Source: Muribaculaceae bacterium (GTDB lineage Bacteria; Bacteroidota; Bacteroidia; Bacteroidales; Muribaculaceae). Taken from it: DNA of 64,000 bases. Where the stretch lies: contig JAMPHP010000001.1 in NCBI GenBank assembly GCA_023663365.1, positions 529,183 through 593,182 of the forward strand, given 5' to 3'. The notes beneath the pieces were generated by a model. The model saw nothing but the letters and a program-made list of their open reading frames with translations, did no database searches and was not told the DNA's origin. Each line of letters starts with the position of its first letter. The first letter of the stretch is position 1. Of the stretch, positions 34,024 through 42,080 are shown piece by piece. The position numbers and the translations under genes are program-made.

Positions 34024-34260
34024 TCATTGTGTCGGCAAGGCATCATTTGAGTGTAGCGTGACTTCGGGGCGCAGACGCTCGTCCTTGGAGTAGTATGACT
34101 CAACCGCTTTCACAATTTCATTAGCGACTTCAGCGAGCCGTGCTACATTCTCTGCTTGGAGAACGGGGTCATATATCATATCCTCGTGGTCGTCGCTTTT
34201 CAGGTAGGTCATTATCCCTGCCAACCCTTTGCACTCTTCGATTTCGACTATGAGTTTCAT
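34024..34260 (-). CDS. First gene of the early operon (78 aa)
   Basis: The protein is acidic (MKLIVEIEECKGLAGIMTYL) with a helical middle. Its ATG lies 28 bases after the early -7 box. As the first gene of the early leftward transcript it would be made at once on induction. No family is recognised. Confidence 0.55.
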   Translation of the reverse strand: MKLIVEIEECKGLAGIMTYLKSDDHEDMIYDPVLQAENVARLAEVANEIVKAVESYYSKDERLRPEVTLHSNDALPTQ

Positions 34261-34287
34261 CTTTCGTTGTTTGTTTGATTACGAGTG

Positions 34288-34326
34288 CAAAGATATAGTT
34301 TAAAAGTGATATTGTCAAAATATCAC
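34288..34326 (-). promoter_or_regulatory. Early leftward promoter with overlapping palindromic operator
   Basis: Read leftward, TTTG (34319-34316) and TATCTTTG (34295-34288) are 20 bases apart. The palindrome GTGATATT-gtcaa-AATATCAC (34306-34326) covers the -33 box and the spacer. It is the expected operator of the XRE protein encoded at 34352, so binding would shut off the lytic early operon. Confidence 0.7.
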
Positions 34327-34351
34327 GTTATAATTAACATTTAATAACATT

Positions 34352-34783
34352 ATGATTAGTGTAATCGACATATTGCGTCTCCGAAAGTCTAAGGGTAAAG
34401 GGCAATCGGATATTGCTGAAATACTTGGGGTTAATCAATCGCAGGTGTCAGAAATAGAGCGTGGAAAAAGACCCATGCCATCAAAGTACGAGACAACTCT
34501 TATTGAACAGTTCGGAAAGGAGGTGTGTGATAAATTTATGGTTGAAGCCAATGATGACCGAAGAATAATCATTCATGGGAACAAAAATGCAGTCGCACAA
34601 GATACAAATGGGAACGTAAAACAGCATAGCGCCAATAAAGTGGATGACGATAGTGAAGATGATTTGCAGAAAAAATTAGAGGACTGCCAAGCAGAGCTTG
34701 CTAAGACGAGAAAGGATTTAGACCTTGCAAACAAACGCATTGACAAGTTGCTATCTATTATAGAAAATCTCAGTAAAGAATAA
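34352..34783 (+). CDS. XRE-family HTH repressor-like protein (143 aa)
   Basis: The N-terminal helix-turn-helix (SDIAEILGVNQSQVSEIERG) lies near residues 19-38, and the C-terminal 50 residues form a coiled coil (KKLEDCQAELAKTRKDLDLA). It faces the leftward early operon with a palindrome in the shared control region, the layout of a lysogeny repressor. It has no peptidase S24 domain, so control by RecA-driven self-cleavage is not indicated. The next gene follows after one base. Confidence 0.75.
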   Translation: MISVIDILRLRKSKGKGQSDIAEILGVNQSQVSEIERGKRPMPSKYETTLIEQFGKEVCDKFMVEANDDRRIIIHGNKNAVAQDTNGNVKQHSANKVDDDSEDDLQKKLEDCQAELAKTRKDLDLANKRIDKLLSIIENLSKE

Positions 34784-34784
34784 T

Positions 34785-35609
34785 ATGAATACTTGGATAA
34801 TATCGCCTAATGGATGGGCGTGGGCTTTGCTTGGTATTGCAGCAGCGTCGCTATTGATAATTGCGGTCTGTACAATAGTGCAGACCCTACGCACAAGCGA
34901 CATTAGGCGTGATGTCACTAATAGCTACATTCGCAATCGCAATATTATTGGCAAAGGTACATCAGGCTGTAATTGGATAATTTATATTTGGTTTACTGTC
35001 GGTATCTTTGTCTTGCTATTTGCAATACTCGATTACCAAGATGGATTAAAAATAAGGACACAAGAATCTACCGTTATTACTGTTCTTTCTATACTCGTTA
35101 CTTTCCTTGTGGCTTGGCAGATTTGGCAAAACATAGCAAGCAAAGAAGAAATTCGTGAAGCTCATAAAGCTGCTGAGAATTTAGAGGCAACACGAGCAGA
35201 ACTAAATAAACGCATTGATGAAGTTCGTTGGTTGGCTGTAGGCTTTTACAATGAACATCAACAAGAAAAGCCTATGACCCCAAGCAACCAATTTTGGCAT
35301 ATCACTCGAACTGCGGGCGCGTACATTGCAGCAAACGTACAAAAAGACTTCCAACCGCTATATGACGCATTGAATCGAATGGAACATTTGTTACAATCAC
35401 TAAAATCGGATGATGGAGATATTGAGGATGTTGCATTACATAAGGCTACTGAACGCACAAAATTAAGTGGAACTAGAAAAAGAGAGTTTGATGAATGGCA
35501 AGAAAGAGCTATCACACTTATAAACACTGAAGCGCAACACCTTACCGATGCTAAAGAGAGGATAAGGCGCATCCACCGTCTGTATCATCAATTAACTGAA
35601 CGCGGATAG
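34785..35609 (+). CDS. Membrane protein with coiled C-terminal domain
   Basis: Three hydrophobic helices lie at residues 13-33, 64-84 and 96-113, followed by a helical soluble domain with a coiled coil (ENLEATRAELNKRIDEV). The gene is directly coupled to the repressor gene and so is expressed in the lysogen. That pairing makes a surface or exclusion function attractive, but there is no recognised family. Confidence 0.6.
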   Translation: MNTWIISPNGWAWALLGIAAASLLIIAVCTIVQTLRTSDIRRDVTNSYIRNRNIIGKGTSGCNWIIYIWFTVGIFVLLFAILDYQDGLKIRTQESTVITVLSILVTFLVAWQIWQNIASKEEIREAHKAAENLEATRAELNKRIDEVRWLAVGFYNEHQQEKPMTPSNQFWHITRTAGAYIAANVQKDFQPLYDALNRMEHLLQSLKSDDGDIEDVALHKATERTKLSGTRKREFDEWQERAITLINTEAQHLTDAKERIRRIHRLYHQLTERG

Positions 35610-35707
35610 CATATTTTATACCCAAGCGACTAATCCCGCTGCCACCGCACCCGCCCGCAAGGGATAGGACATCACAAATTAGAGTTGACGACATAAAATA
35701 AACCAAT

Positions 35708-35974
35708 ATGGCAGAAAAATCGTTATATTTGCATAGAAGAACAGTAACAACCGATATGCGAATAACCACAGACATAGTATTGAAAGCCAATGCCCGCACT
35801 ATGGCAAACGCAAGCCGTTTCCGTAACGCGGATGCTGGCCGCTATGTTTCTGAGGACGGCACAATTCAGGTAGGTGTGCGTTATCATGGAAAGCTGTACA
35901 CCCAGCGCATCACACCACAACAACTAAATTCATCATTCGGCAAAGCCTATTCTTCTCATGTCAAGAAAATATAG
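35708..35974 (+). CDS. Small lysogen-side protein (88 aa)
   Basis: The protein is basic, with RRTVTTDMRITTDIVLKANA and a YHGKLYTQRITPQQL segment. It overlaps the next gene by 17 bases. It belongs to the rightward group beyond the repressor, possibly cargo. Function is unknown. Confidence 0.5.
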   Translation: MAEKSLYLHRRTVTTDMRITTDIVLKANARTMANASRFRNADAGRYVSEDGTIQVGVRYHGKLYTQRITPQQLNSSFGKAYSSHVKKI

Positions 35975-36407
35975 TTATATATTCTCCCGTCTTGTGGAGA
36001 ATGATTCCGACATAGTCGGACATATTGCTTATGCCTTGTACAAGTCAGACAAGGTCAACTACATCGAACATTTCAAGGAGGCGAACAAGCGCGACCCGTC
36101 AGAAGATGATCTGACTGCTTTCCATGATGTAAGCAGTCAACCGGACAGTGTCAAGAAGTACCGGTTCGTGGCTTCCCATATCCTTCGCGGATTTCTCGAC
36201 AGCACATTGGAGGATTCTCTTGAAAGCATTGAAAATGACTGCAACGAGCGTCATGCTGAGATAATCAAGGATGTCATCACTCCACTTCTCCCCAAAAAGA
36301 AATCAACAATATTTTGGCACGGTGTTCTCCAGAGCGTTGCAGGGGCTTTTATCTTTGCACTCATTGTTGCAGCTTTCGTATTCATAAAAAGCTATGAAGG
36401 GGCATAG
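35958..36407 (+). CDS. C-terminal-anchored membrane protein (149 aa)
   Basis: A charged, helical soluble part (residues 1-118) is followed by one transmembrane helix (QSVAGAFIFALIVAAFVFI) and a short tail, so it would be tail-anchored. It is coupled to the previous gene. The pair resembles small two-gene cargo units, for example exclusion modules, but no family is known to me. Confidence 0.55.
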   Translation: MSRKYSYIFSRLVENDSDIVGHIAYALYKSDKVNYIEHFKEANKRDPSEDDLTAFHDVSSQPDSVKKYRFVASHILRGFLDSTLEDSLESIENDCNERHAEIIKDVITPLLPKKKSTIFWHGVLQSVAGAFIFALIVAAFVFIKSYEGA

Positions 36408-36466
36408 CCACTACACGCCGACGAGAAGAAACAATATGTGTAAAGCAGCATAGGGGCTTCCGACGC

Positions 36467-36646
36467 TCAAATATCCGAAGCTGTAATCACAATCTCTGAA
36501 AGTTCCGCCAACACTCTACGCATTGACTCAACCTGCACACCAGTAAGGGATGCGTCTGCTTTGCACTTAGGCAAAGTTCCATCTTCTCCTACTGTTGGGG
36601 GTTAGTCCACTCCATCGGGCAAGTGGTATGTTATAGAAATCTTCAT
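36467..36646 (-). pseudogene. Short gene interrupted by an in-frame TAA
   Basis: A 60-codon frame starts ATG at 36646 (MKISITYHLPDGVD) and is broken by TAA at 36604-36602. It then continues in the same frame (PPTVGEDGTLPKCKADASLT...) to TGA at 36467. Both parts look like real protein, so a single-base nonsense change is likely. No function is known. Confidence 0.45.
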
Positions 36647-36664
36647 AGCTTGAAATTAAAACAA

Positions 36665-37060
36665 ATGGCTGATTATACCAAACAATTCTACTCCATCGGC
36701 GAGGTGTCGCAGATGCTTGAGGTGCCTATTTATACTCTGCGCTATTGGGAGACTGAGTTTCCCATGTTCAAGCCCAACCGCACCGCCAAAGGCACTCGCA
36801 GATATACGCCCGAGGATTTGAGGCTCGCAACCCGGATTAAAGAGCTGCTATACGACAGAGGGCTTAAGATTGACGGTGCAATAGAGTATCTAAATAAAAG
36901 CTACCGCACTTGCCCGCCACGCCGTCAACGAGTGTGCAGGAACTATCAGGATGCCCTGACTCTCCTTGGCGAGGTGCGCCTTGTGGTAGATGATGCTCAT
37001 ATCGAAGCGAAGATTGCATCGGTCGAGGAGTGGATAAAATCGCAGCAGATGTCGCAGTAA
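36665..37060 (+). CDS. MerR-family regulator
   Basis: The start is ATG 36665. A winged helix of MerR type lies at residues 7-75 (YSIGEVSQMLEVPIYTLRYW, then TAKGTRRYTPEDLRLATRIK), followed by a helical region with CPPRRQRVC. The form is the single-HTH MerR type common in Bacteroidetes. It may control excision or cargo; it lies near the prophage end. Confidence 0.7.
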   Translation: MADYTKQFYSIGEVSQMLEVPIYTLRYWETEFPMFKPNRTAKGTRRYTPEDLRLATRIKELLYDRGLKIDGAIEYLNKSYRTCPPRRQRVCRNYQDALTLLGEVRLVVDDAHIEAKIASVEEWIKSQQMSQ

Positions 37061-37150
37061 ATAGCGCAATGCGCGGCGCGCTTATTTCATTGACCTCGTG
37101 CTCGATATGGCTTAGTGCGACGCACGGTTTAGCGCACTTCTTCGCGCGCA

Positions 37151-37708
37151 TTAAAACCATCCTAATCGCGTCTCCCCGGTGTAGTCCTTTTCCCAAATGA
37201 ACCAGGCGAAGCCTTGAGCCGAAGCTCCGAAGTGCCCCTCACGGCCACACGGGATGCGGCGCGATGAAATCCACACACGCACAGGCGGCAGCTCGGCGAA
37301 GAGGCGCTTGCGCTCGGCACTCTCGAGGTAGAGGATACGCAGCCACATGGCGAGCTTACCGCCGGGCATAAGCAGGCTCATGGCATGGCGCACAAAGGCC
37401 GTGGCGGCAGAGTAGGGCGGGTTGGTGATGATGTCCCACGCCCATATCTCGCGGCAGGCGAGGAAGTCGAGCTGCTCGATGTCGCGCCCTCGGGTGTGTA
37501 GATCGCTGCGGCGCACCGAATAGCCGTAGCCCCTGAGTGTGTCGCTGATATGGCCGAGGCCGTCGCAGGGCTCCCAGATGCAGGGCGAGAAATCCTCGAT
37601 CCCGATGAGGGCGTGCACGGCGTCGGGGTGTGTGCAGTAAAGGTCGTCGGGCTGCCGAGGTGTGGAGCTGTGGTTGCTCGCTCCGAGGGTTGAAAAAACG
37701 TTTTTCAA
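37151..37708 (-). CDS. DNA methyltransferase-like protein (NPPY)
   Basis: IWEPCDGLGHISDTL near residue 44 resembles motif I (SAM binding), and DIITNPPYSAA near residue 92 is the catalytic NPPY motif IV of N6-adenine methyltransferases. At 185 residues it is short and lacks a clear target-recognition domain. It sits alone near the attachment site, leftward, and might protect phage DNA from host nucleases. Confidence 0.7.
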   Translation of the reverse strand: MKNVFSTLGASNHSSTPRQPDDLYCTHPDAVHALIGIEDFSPCIWEPCDGLGHISDTLRGYGYSVRRSDLHTRGRDIEQLDFLACREIWAWDIITNPPYSAATAFVRHAMSLLMPGGKLAMWLRILYLESAERKRLFAELPPVRVWISSRRIPCGREGHFGASAQGFAWFIWEKDYTGETRLGWF

Positions 37709-38115
37709 TGTTGATACCTTTTAAGTTTCATGAACGCGCACAATCCACCCTTTATCCCCAAGACCCCTCTATATACGCGTACACGCGAGAGGCAGGTCTT
37801 TAAGATTTATACTCTAAAAAGGCTATATTTTATATATTTTGTCGCGAAATCTAAAATTTCGCCGCCTTTTCACCGTATCTGGCCGAATAGAAAACGCATA
37901 TCCTAACGCAGTTTCAGCAATCGGGGTGGGGTAGGGTCTTGGGTCTCCTGTCGTTGGTGGTGGAACGGAGCAGGAATTTTGATTGCTATATCTTCCGACC
38001 AAAGAGCCATTTTATATCGCGGGTGACAAGTCCGCACGGATGGCACTGATTGAACCGCTTTGTAGTTCTTCTTCCGTGTTCCCGTCCGCAATTCGCTCGC
38101 ATAGGGCAACAAAAA
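37709..38115. other. Prophage-end gap without clear gene
   Basis: Most of this stretch is AT-rich and I see no convincing gene. It contains the hairpin GCGAAAT-ctaaa-ATTTCGC (37844-37862). AAATCTAAAATTT (37847-37859) recurs exactly at 38388-38400, next to the att core, within a longer imperfect match. Confidence 0.5.
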
Positions 38116-38221
38116 AAGAAGAGCCGCATCAACGGGGAACGATTTGGCTCTTCTAACTCAGAGAGTTTTCAACTCCCTGTGATATTTTCACACATTATCC
38201 CGTTGATGCGCTGCAAAGTTA
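38116..38221 (-). ncRNA. Candidate structured small RNA beside the att site
   Basis: Read leftward, TAACTTTG (38221-38214) would start an RNA near 38207. GCATCAACGGG at its 5' end pairs with CCCGTTGATGC in its 3' part (CGCATCAACGGG 38125-38136 with CCCGTTGATGCG 38199-38210). Inside lie GAGTT-GAAA-ACTC and TGTG/CACA hairpins. AAGAGCC/GGCTCTT (38152-38119) followed by CTTTTTTT forms a terminator that overlaps the closing helix, so two folds compete. No open frame is seen. Confidence 0.55.
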
Positions 38222-38401
38222 GGGCAAGAATTTTTGCTATGCAATAGCCCTCAAATGGCAATTGTGAATGGATGTTAACACTCATTTGTTCTCGTAAATA
38301 TCGCACCATACTGATTTTAGATTGTTAGACCCATGTTAGACCCCTAACTATCAACGTTGCCTAAAAGGCGTATAATCAGATATATAAAAATCTAAAATTT
38401 A

Positions 38402-38447
38402 GCTTCCCAAGCCGAGGGTCGCGGGTTCGAGCCCCGTCTACCGCTCA
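38402..38447 (+). mobile_element. attR: duplicated 3' half of tRNA-Gly(CCC)
   Basis: The stretch holds an anticodon loop TTCCCAA, variable region, T-arm (GCGGG-TTCGAGC-CCCGT), acceptor strand CTACCGC and a CA end, but no 5' tRNA half precedes it. This is the scar left when a phage integrates into the 3' half of a tRNA gene. The complete tRNA should lie at the other prophage end, left of this window. Confidence 0.8.
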
Positions 38448-38449
38448 AA

Positions 38450-38477
38450 GGGTCCGGCCACGGTGCCGGGCCTTTTT
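38450..38477 (+). terminator. Rho-independent terminator after tRNA-Gly scar
   Basis: An 8-bp GC stem (GGTCCGGC with GCCGGGCC, one G-T pair) and six T follow the tRNA 3' end. It is the original terminator of the tRNA-Gly transcript and marks the start of host sequence. Confidence 0.75.
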
Positions 38478-38531
38478 TATTTGCATCAGTGCTTTTTTAT
38501 TTGTAGATTTGCATCCTGACAATTATTGAAT

Positions 38532-39317
38532 ATGAAGAGACTCATCGCCATATATTTCAGCGCTACCGACACCACCCGCCGGTGTGTGGCATCATTCTGT
38601 AGAGGTTTTGGCGGCCGGCCTGATTTTGCAGTAAACCTTGCGGATGATGTTGCGGCTGATATTCCCGAAATGGGGCCGGATGATGTAGCCGTCGTAGCCT
38701 TACCGGTGTATGGCGGGCGCTTACCCCGGCATGTTGTCGGGGCTCTTGAGAGCATAAAGGGGAATAATGCTGCGGCGGTTGCTATGGTTGTGTATGGTAA
38801 TCGCGACTATGATGATGCTCTGCTTGAACTCACGGATATTTTACACAATAATAATTTCAGGATAGCAGGTGTCGGTGCTTTCATCGGTCAACATTCCATA
38901 TTCCCGCGCGTAGCCAAATCACGGCCTGATTTATCCGACGAGCGGAAGTTGATGCAATTTGGCAAAGAGTGCAAGGACGTGTGCCGAGACGGCTTCAGCG
39001 CTGATTACATTCCTTTTATCAAAGGTAAGCGGCCATATAAAGAATCGGCTGGCGTACAAATCCACCCTAAAGCCGACGAGAGCAGATGCACAAAATGTGC
39101 AATGTGTGCGGGCCGATGCCCCGCCGGAGCTATTCCGGCAGATAAGCCTTTTGTCACCGACAAGGGTCTGTGTATCAGTTGCGGGCGCTGTATCATGAGT
39201 TGCCCCATGGATGCCAGGCAATACTCCGGTGCGGCGTATTCCTTCACCGGTTTTATCTTCAAGGCTCTGTTTTCAAGGCGCAAAGAACCTGAGTGGCTTG
39301 TATCGAAATTATCGTAA
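38532..39317 (+). CDS. EFR1-type flavodoxin/ferredoxin protein
   Basis: The start is ATG 38532. The N-terminal flavodoxin-like half begins with IAIYFSATDTTRR near residue 4 and contains VVALPVYGGRLPRH. The C-terminal half has two 4Fe-4S motifs, CTKCAMCAGRC and CISCGRCIMSC. It would carry electrons in an anaerobe. It is the first host gene after the prophage and has a short leader. Confidence 0.85.
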   Translation: MKRLIAIYFSATDTTRRCVASFCRGFGGRPDFAVNLADDVAADIPEMGPDDVAVVALPVYGGRLPRHVVGALESIKGNNAAAVAMVVYGNRDYDDALLELTDILHNNNFRIAGVGAFIGQHSIFPRVAKSRPDLSDERKLMQFGKECKDVCRDGFSADYIPFIKGKRPYKESAGVQIHPKADESRCTKCAMCAGRCPAGAIPADKPFVTDKGLCISCGRCIMSCPMDARQYSGAAYSFTGFIFKALFSRRKEPEWLVSKLS

Positions 39318-39767
39318 ATAATTGTAATAAGTGAGCGCGCCCCATACGAGCAGATAGCAGCAATACTGCAGCTTTCCTTTGGCGGGCACGAAAAGGAGGC
39401 GTTGTTGCCGTCGGTATATCAAGTACAAGGATGCCGTTGTGGTGAGCATCAGCAGCGCGGCTACAATGCCGGGTGCGGAACCGGCTGTTATATATACTCC
39501 GGCTGCCAGCACTATGTCGGCGCATAGAAATGCCGCCATCTGCAGACGCTTCCGTCTGAATACTCCGAACGGAATACTGAGTGCGAACGACAGCAGAATT
39601 ATCCCTGCACACGAGGCAAAATCGTTCATCCCAAAATAAGGCTCTTCCCAATCACAGGCCACTCGCGAGATGATGATTTTGACAATCGCGAGAGCTACGG
39701 TCCATATCTGCAGCGGCTCCCAAAGCATGGTGGGAGTCCATGAGGTAGTAGTCGAATCAGTCTTCAT
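39309..39767 (-). CDS. Membrane protein (152 aa)
   Basis: Four hydrophobic helices are visible (residues about 18-36, 50-70, 75-95 and 98-118), with a basic RRKR and RRQQR between and after them. It overlaps the end of the EFR1 gene tail to tail. Function is unknown. Confidence 0.6.
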   Translation of the reverse strand: MKTDSTTTSWTPTMLWEPLQIWTVALAIVKIIISRVACDWEEPYFGMNDFASCAGIILLSFALSIPFGVFRRKRLQMAAFLCADIVLAAGVYITAGSAPGIVAALLMLTTTASLYLIYRRQQRLLFVPAKGKLQYCCYLLVWGALTYYNYLR

Positions 39768-39888
39768 TATTTAGGATGAGTGTATCGCTTTTTCTTTATT
39801 AGACGCCGTATTGCTTGGAATATTACAATAATGCAAGTTTTTATACTTATTTTTTCAGCAAAATACTATATAGACAAAATAATTTCGT

Positions 39889-39896
39889 TATATTTG
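39889..39896 (+). promoter_or_regulatory. -7 element before the TonB-like secreted protein
   Basis: TATATTTG matches TAnnTTTG and lies 74 bases before the ATG at 39971. Confidence 0.35.
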
Positions 39897-39970
39897 TCGT
39901 TGTATTGGTGTAAGCCTTATCCACGATTTATAATATAACTTCCGCAGGGCCGGAAACAAACTTTAAGGGT

Positions 39971-40612
39971 ATGAAAAAATTCCTTTTGCTTTCTTTGTTA
40001 ATCGTCAGGACTTGTTTTACATTCGCACAAAACTGCTGCGAGAACGACAGCGCGTTCAGAGAAATCCAATTTCCACTCACCGAGCAGGACACCACAACGG
40101 TGTTTTACTACTTCAACGACAAATGGATAGTTGGAGCCAAACCTGACATGCTTGATGCCGAATCAATCTTGAAAATGGAGGTGAAAAACGATGAGTATGG
40201 AAATCGCGCGGTGTTCATCACAATCTCGCCTGATGACTTTGAGAAATTAAAATCAGAAGTTAGAGCTAATTATTGCTGGCCAGACACCGACCCTATTTGT
40301 GAATTTCCCGGAGGCAATGGAAAGTTCAAAGAATGGCTGGAGGCTAATATACAAATCCCTGACGGATATAAAGGCAAAGAAAGAGTCTTTGTCAGCTTCT
40401 ACGTTCAGCCCGACGGCGCTGTCACCAATCCGGAAATTGTCCGACCGAGCAAAAGCGAAGCTGCCAATGCCGAGGCTTTAAGGCTCGTGAACGCTCTGCC
40501 AAAATTCCGTGTCAAATTCTTTACACCGAAGAAACATCGCGTAGGCTATACTCTACCTATCACTTTCAGAGAGCCCGGCGCTATCTATATAAGAGGAAAT
40601 GAAGCTGAATAA
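39971..40612 (+). CDS. Secreted TonB C-terminal-domain protein
   Basis: A signal peptide (KKFLLLSLLIVRTCFTFAQ) opens the protein. The C-terminal half (residues 110-205) is a TonB/energy-transducer-like domain, with FPGGNGKFKEW, VSFYVQPDGAVTNPEIVR and AEALRLVNALPKF. Without a membrane anchor it is a stand-alone periplasmic domain. The next gene starts within its last codons (overlap of 14 bases). Confidence 0.75.
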   Translation: MKKFLLLSLLIVRTCFTFAQNCCENDSAFREIQFPLTEQDTTTVFYYFNDKWIVGAKPDMLDAESILKMEVKNDEYGNRAVFITISPDDFEKLKSEVRANYCWPDTDPICEFPGGNGKFKEWLEANIQIPDGYKGKERVFVSFYVQPDGAVTNPEIVRPSKSEAANAEALRLVNALPKFRVKFFTPKKHRVGYTLPITFREPGAIYIRGNEAE

Positions 40613-41501
40613 CTGTGTGCCCCCAAAGATCATAGCCGGTATTCTTTTTGCCATACTGTGTTGTGCTCCCGCTGCACTTTGCCAAACATCGTTTAAGCTG
40701 GTTAAGAAGAACGGGCATTATTACACTGATGCAAGCGTCAACGGCAATGCCTCTACTCCCATATTTGTCGAGACCGGTTTTCACGGCATGGTCGTCAGCA
40801 AGGAATGGTACGATAAAATCCTTGCTTCGCTGCCTCTTGAAGAGATCCCGCTCGACAAGGAGGAATACCTGCGTACCGACAGAACCACCCGAAGGATTGT
40901 GAGACTGCTTAAAGGCAGCGTGCCCGTAGGCGATTTGACATACCGAGGACGTGTCTTTGTCGTTGACACTCATGAAGATTATGTCACCCTCCCTGTCAAT
41001 CTGCTTAAAAACGAGGCAGACACCACGGCATCTTTAATCCGTTTCGACTTCAAGAAGAATGTGCTCGATTTTGTCAGGCACGGAGATGTCGACCCGGACA
41101 AAATGCGCACCTATACTCTTGTAGAAAATGACCCGATGCCGATATTTGAGGCTACGATGGAACTATCCGATGCGTCGGGCCACCGCTTGACTAAATCCGG
41201 CAAGTTCAACTTCGATCTCGGCAATGGTTCAAGTGTATTCTTTTTTAGAAAAACTATGCTCCCTGCGCTGAAAGAGAATAAATTCAGGTTACAGGTGTCG
41301 AGAGATAGGTCAGGCAATATTATCGGCCAAGGTATCTTTGCCGCATGGTGTAAAATAGGCGATAAATCCAACACCGGGCTCTCTATCGGCATCACAAATA
41401 AAATTGAGGATACCGATGAATTAGGGTGCGTCGGGCCTTCTTTTTTCAAAAATGGAATAGTTCTGCTTGACCCAAGCAACCGGTTGATTTACTACAAATA
41501 A
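40599..41501 (+). CDS. Secreted protein with degenerate retropepsin-like halves
   Basis: A signal peptide (IIAGILFAILCCAPAALCQ) is followed by two beta-rich halves. PIFVETGFHGMVV (near residue 55) and KFNFDLGNGSSVFF (near residue 202) sit where pepsin-like families carry D-T-G. The Asp of the first is replaced by Glu and the second reads DLGN. It may be a non-catalytic or altered aspartic-protease fold. It overlaps and follows the TonB-like gene. Confidence 0.55.
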   Translation: MKLNNCVPPKIIAGILFAILCCAPAALCQTSFKLVKKNGHYYTDASVNGNASTPIFVETGFHGMVVSKEWYDKILASLPLEEIPLDKEEYLRTDRTTRRIVRLLKGSVPVGDLTYRGRVFVVDTHEDYVTLPVNLLKNEADTTASLIRFDFKKNVLDFVRHGDVDPDKMRTYTLVENDPMPIFEATMELSDASGHRLTKSGKFNFDLGNGSSVFFFRKTMLPALKENKFRLQVSRDRSGNIIGQGIFAAWCKIGDKSNTGLSIGITNKIEDTDELGCVGPSFFKNGIVLLDPSNRLIYYK

Positions 41502-41703
41502 GGAAGTCTTAAAAATAAATACGCATAATGAACGTGAGAAAGTCGAGAGGTGCTTTATATCCTCAGGGGAGACTTCCGGGCGATTTCTTCCTCTCCTCAT
41601 CAGTCGTGTAGCCCGCATAGCGCCCTCTTCAACTTGAGAAAAATCATTCAATTTAGGGCATTGGTGCTATTCAAGCTCCTTTTGGCTCAATCTATATAAA
41701 GAA

Positions 41704-41743
41704 ACGTGCTGATATCAGTTTTATTATACTGAACATCAGCACG
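41704..41743. terminator. Hairpin after tRNA(CAT)
   Basis: CGTGCTGAT pairs with ATCAGCACG, with inner ATCAGT/ACTGA pairing, and a T-rich tail on both strands. It lies just 3' of the leftward tRNA. Confidence 0.65.
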
Positions 41744-41750
41744 TTTTCTT

Positions 41751-41827
41751 TGGTGGTCCCACTTGGGCTTGAACCAAGGACTCCCTGATTATGAGTCAGG
41801 TGCTCTAACCAACTGAGCTATAGGACC
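41751..41827 (-). tRNA. tRNA with anticodon CAT (probably Ile2)
   Basis: A normal cloverleaf: acceptor GGTCCTA/TGGGACC, D-arm GCTC...GAGC, anticodon loop CTCATAA, T-arm with TTCAAGC, and encoded CCA. GACTCATAATC is typical of tRNA-Ile2 (lysidine at C34); tRNA-Met is the alternative. Confidence 0.9.
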
Positions 41828-41978
41828 GGCCTTTTGGGCTTTGCGAGTGCAAAGTTACGAGTAATTTTCGGGATTGCCAAAATTTTTTGGAAGTTTTTTT
41901 GATGAGGATGTTGTTTTGGAGCGGAGTAGGGTGATGGCGGTTAAAAAATGCTTTTTTGAAAACTTCTTTTGGTCAAAA

Positions 41979-42010
41979 TTTGTATAACTCGCAGCAAAGG
42001 CTTACCTTTG
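41979..42010 (+). promoter_or_regulatory. Promoter of the phosphohexomutase gene
   Basis: TTTG (41979-41982) and TACCTTTG (42003-42010) are 20 bases apart. The leader is about 65 bases. Confidence 0.7.
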
Positions 42011-42080
42011 TCTTTATTAGTATCTTTAATGCAGCTAATACGAAATATATTCAAATAACTTCTACATAACTGACTTTTAT

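Noticed and set aside
41421..41651. Leftward 76-codon frame after the secreted protein
   Set aside because: Partly opposite a real gene and without a start signal; treated as non-coding.
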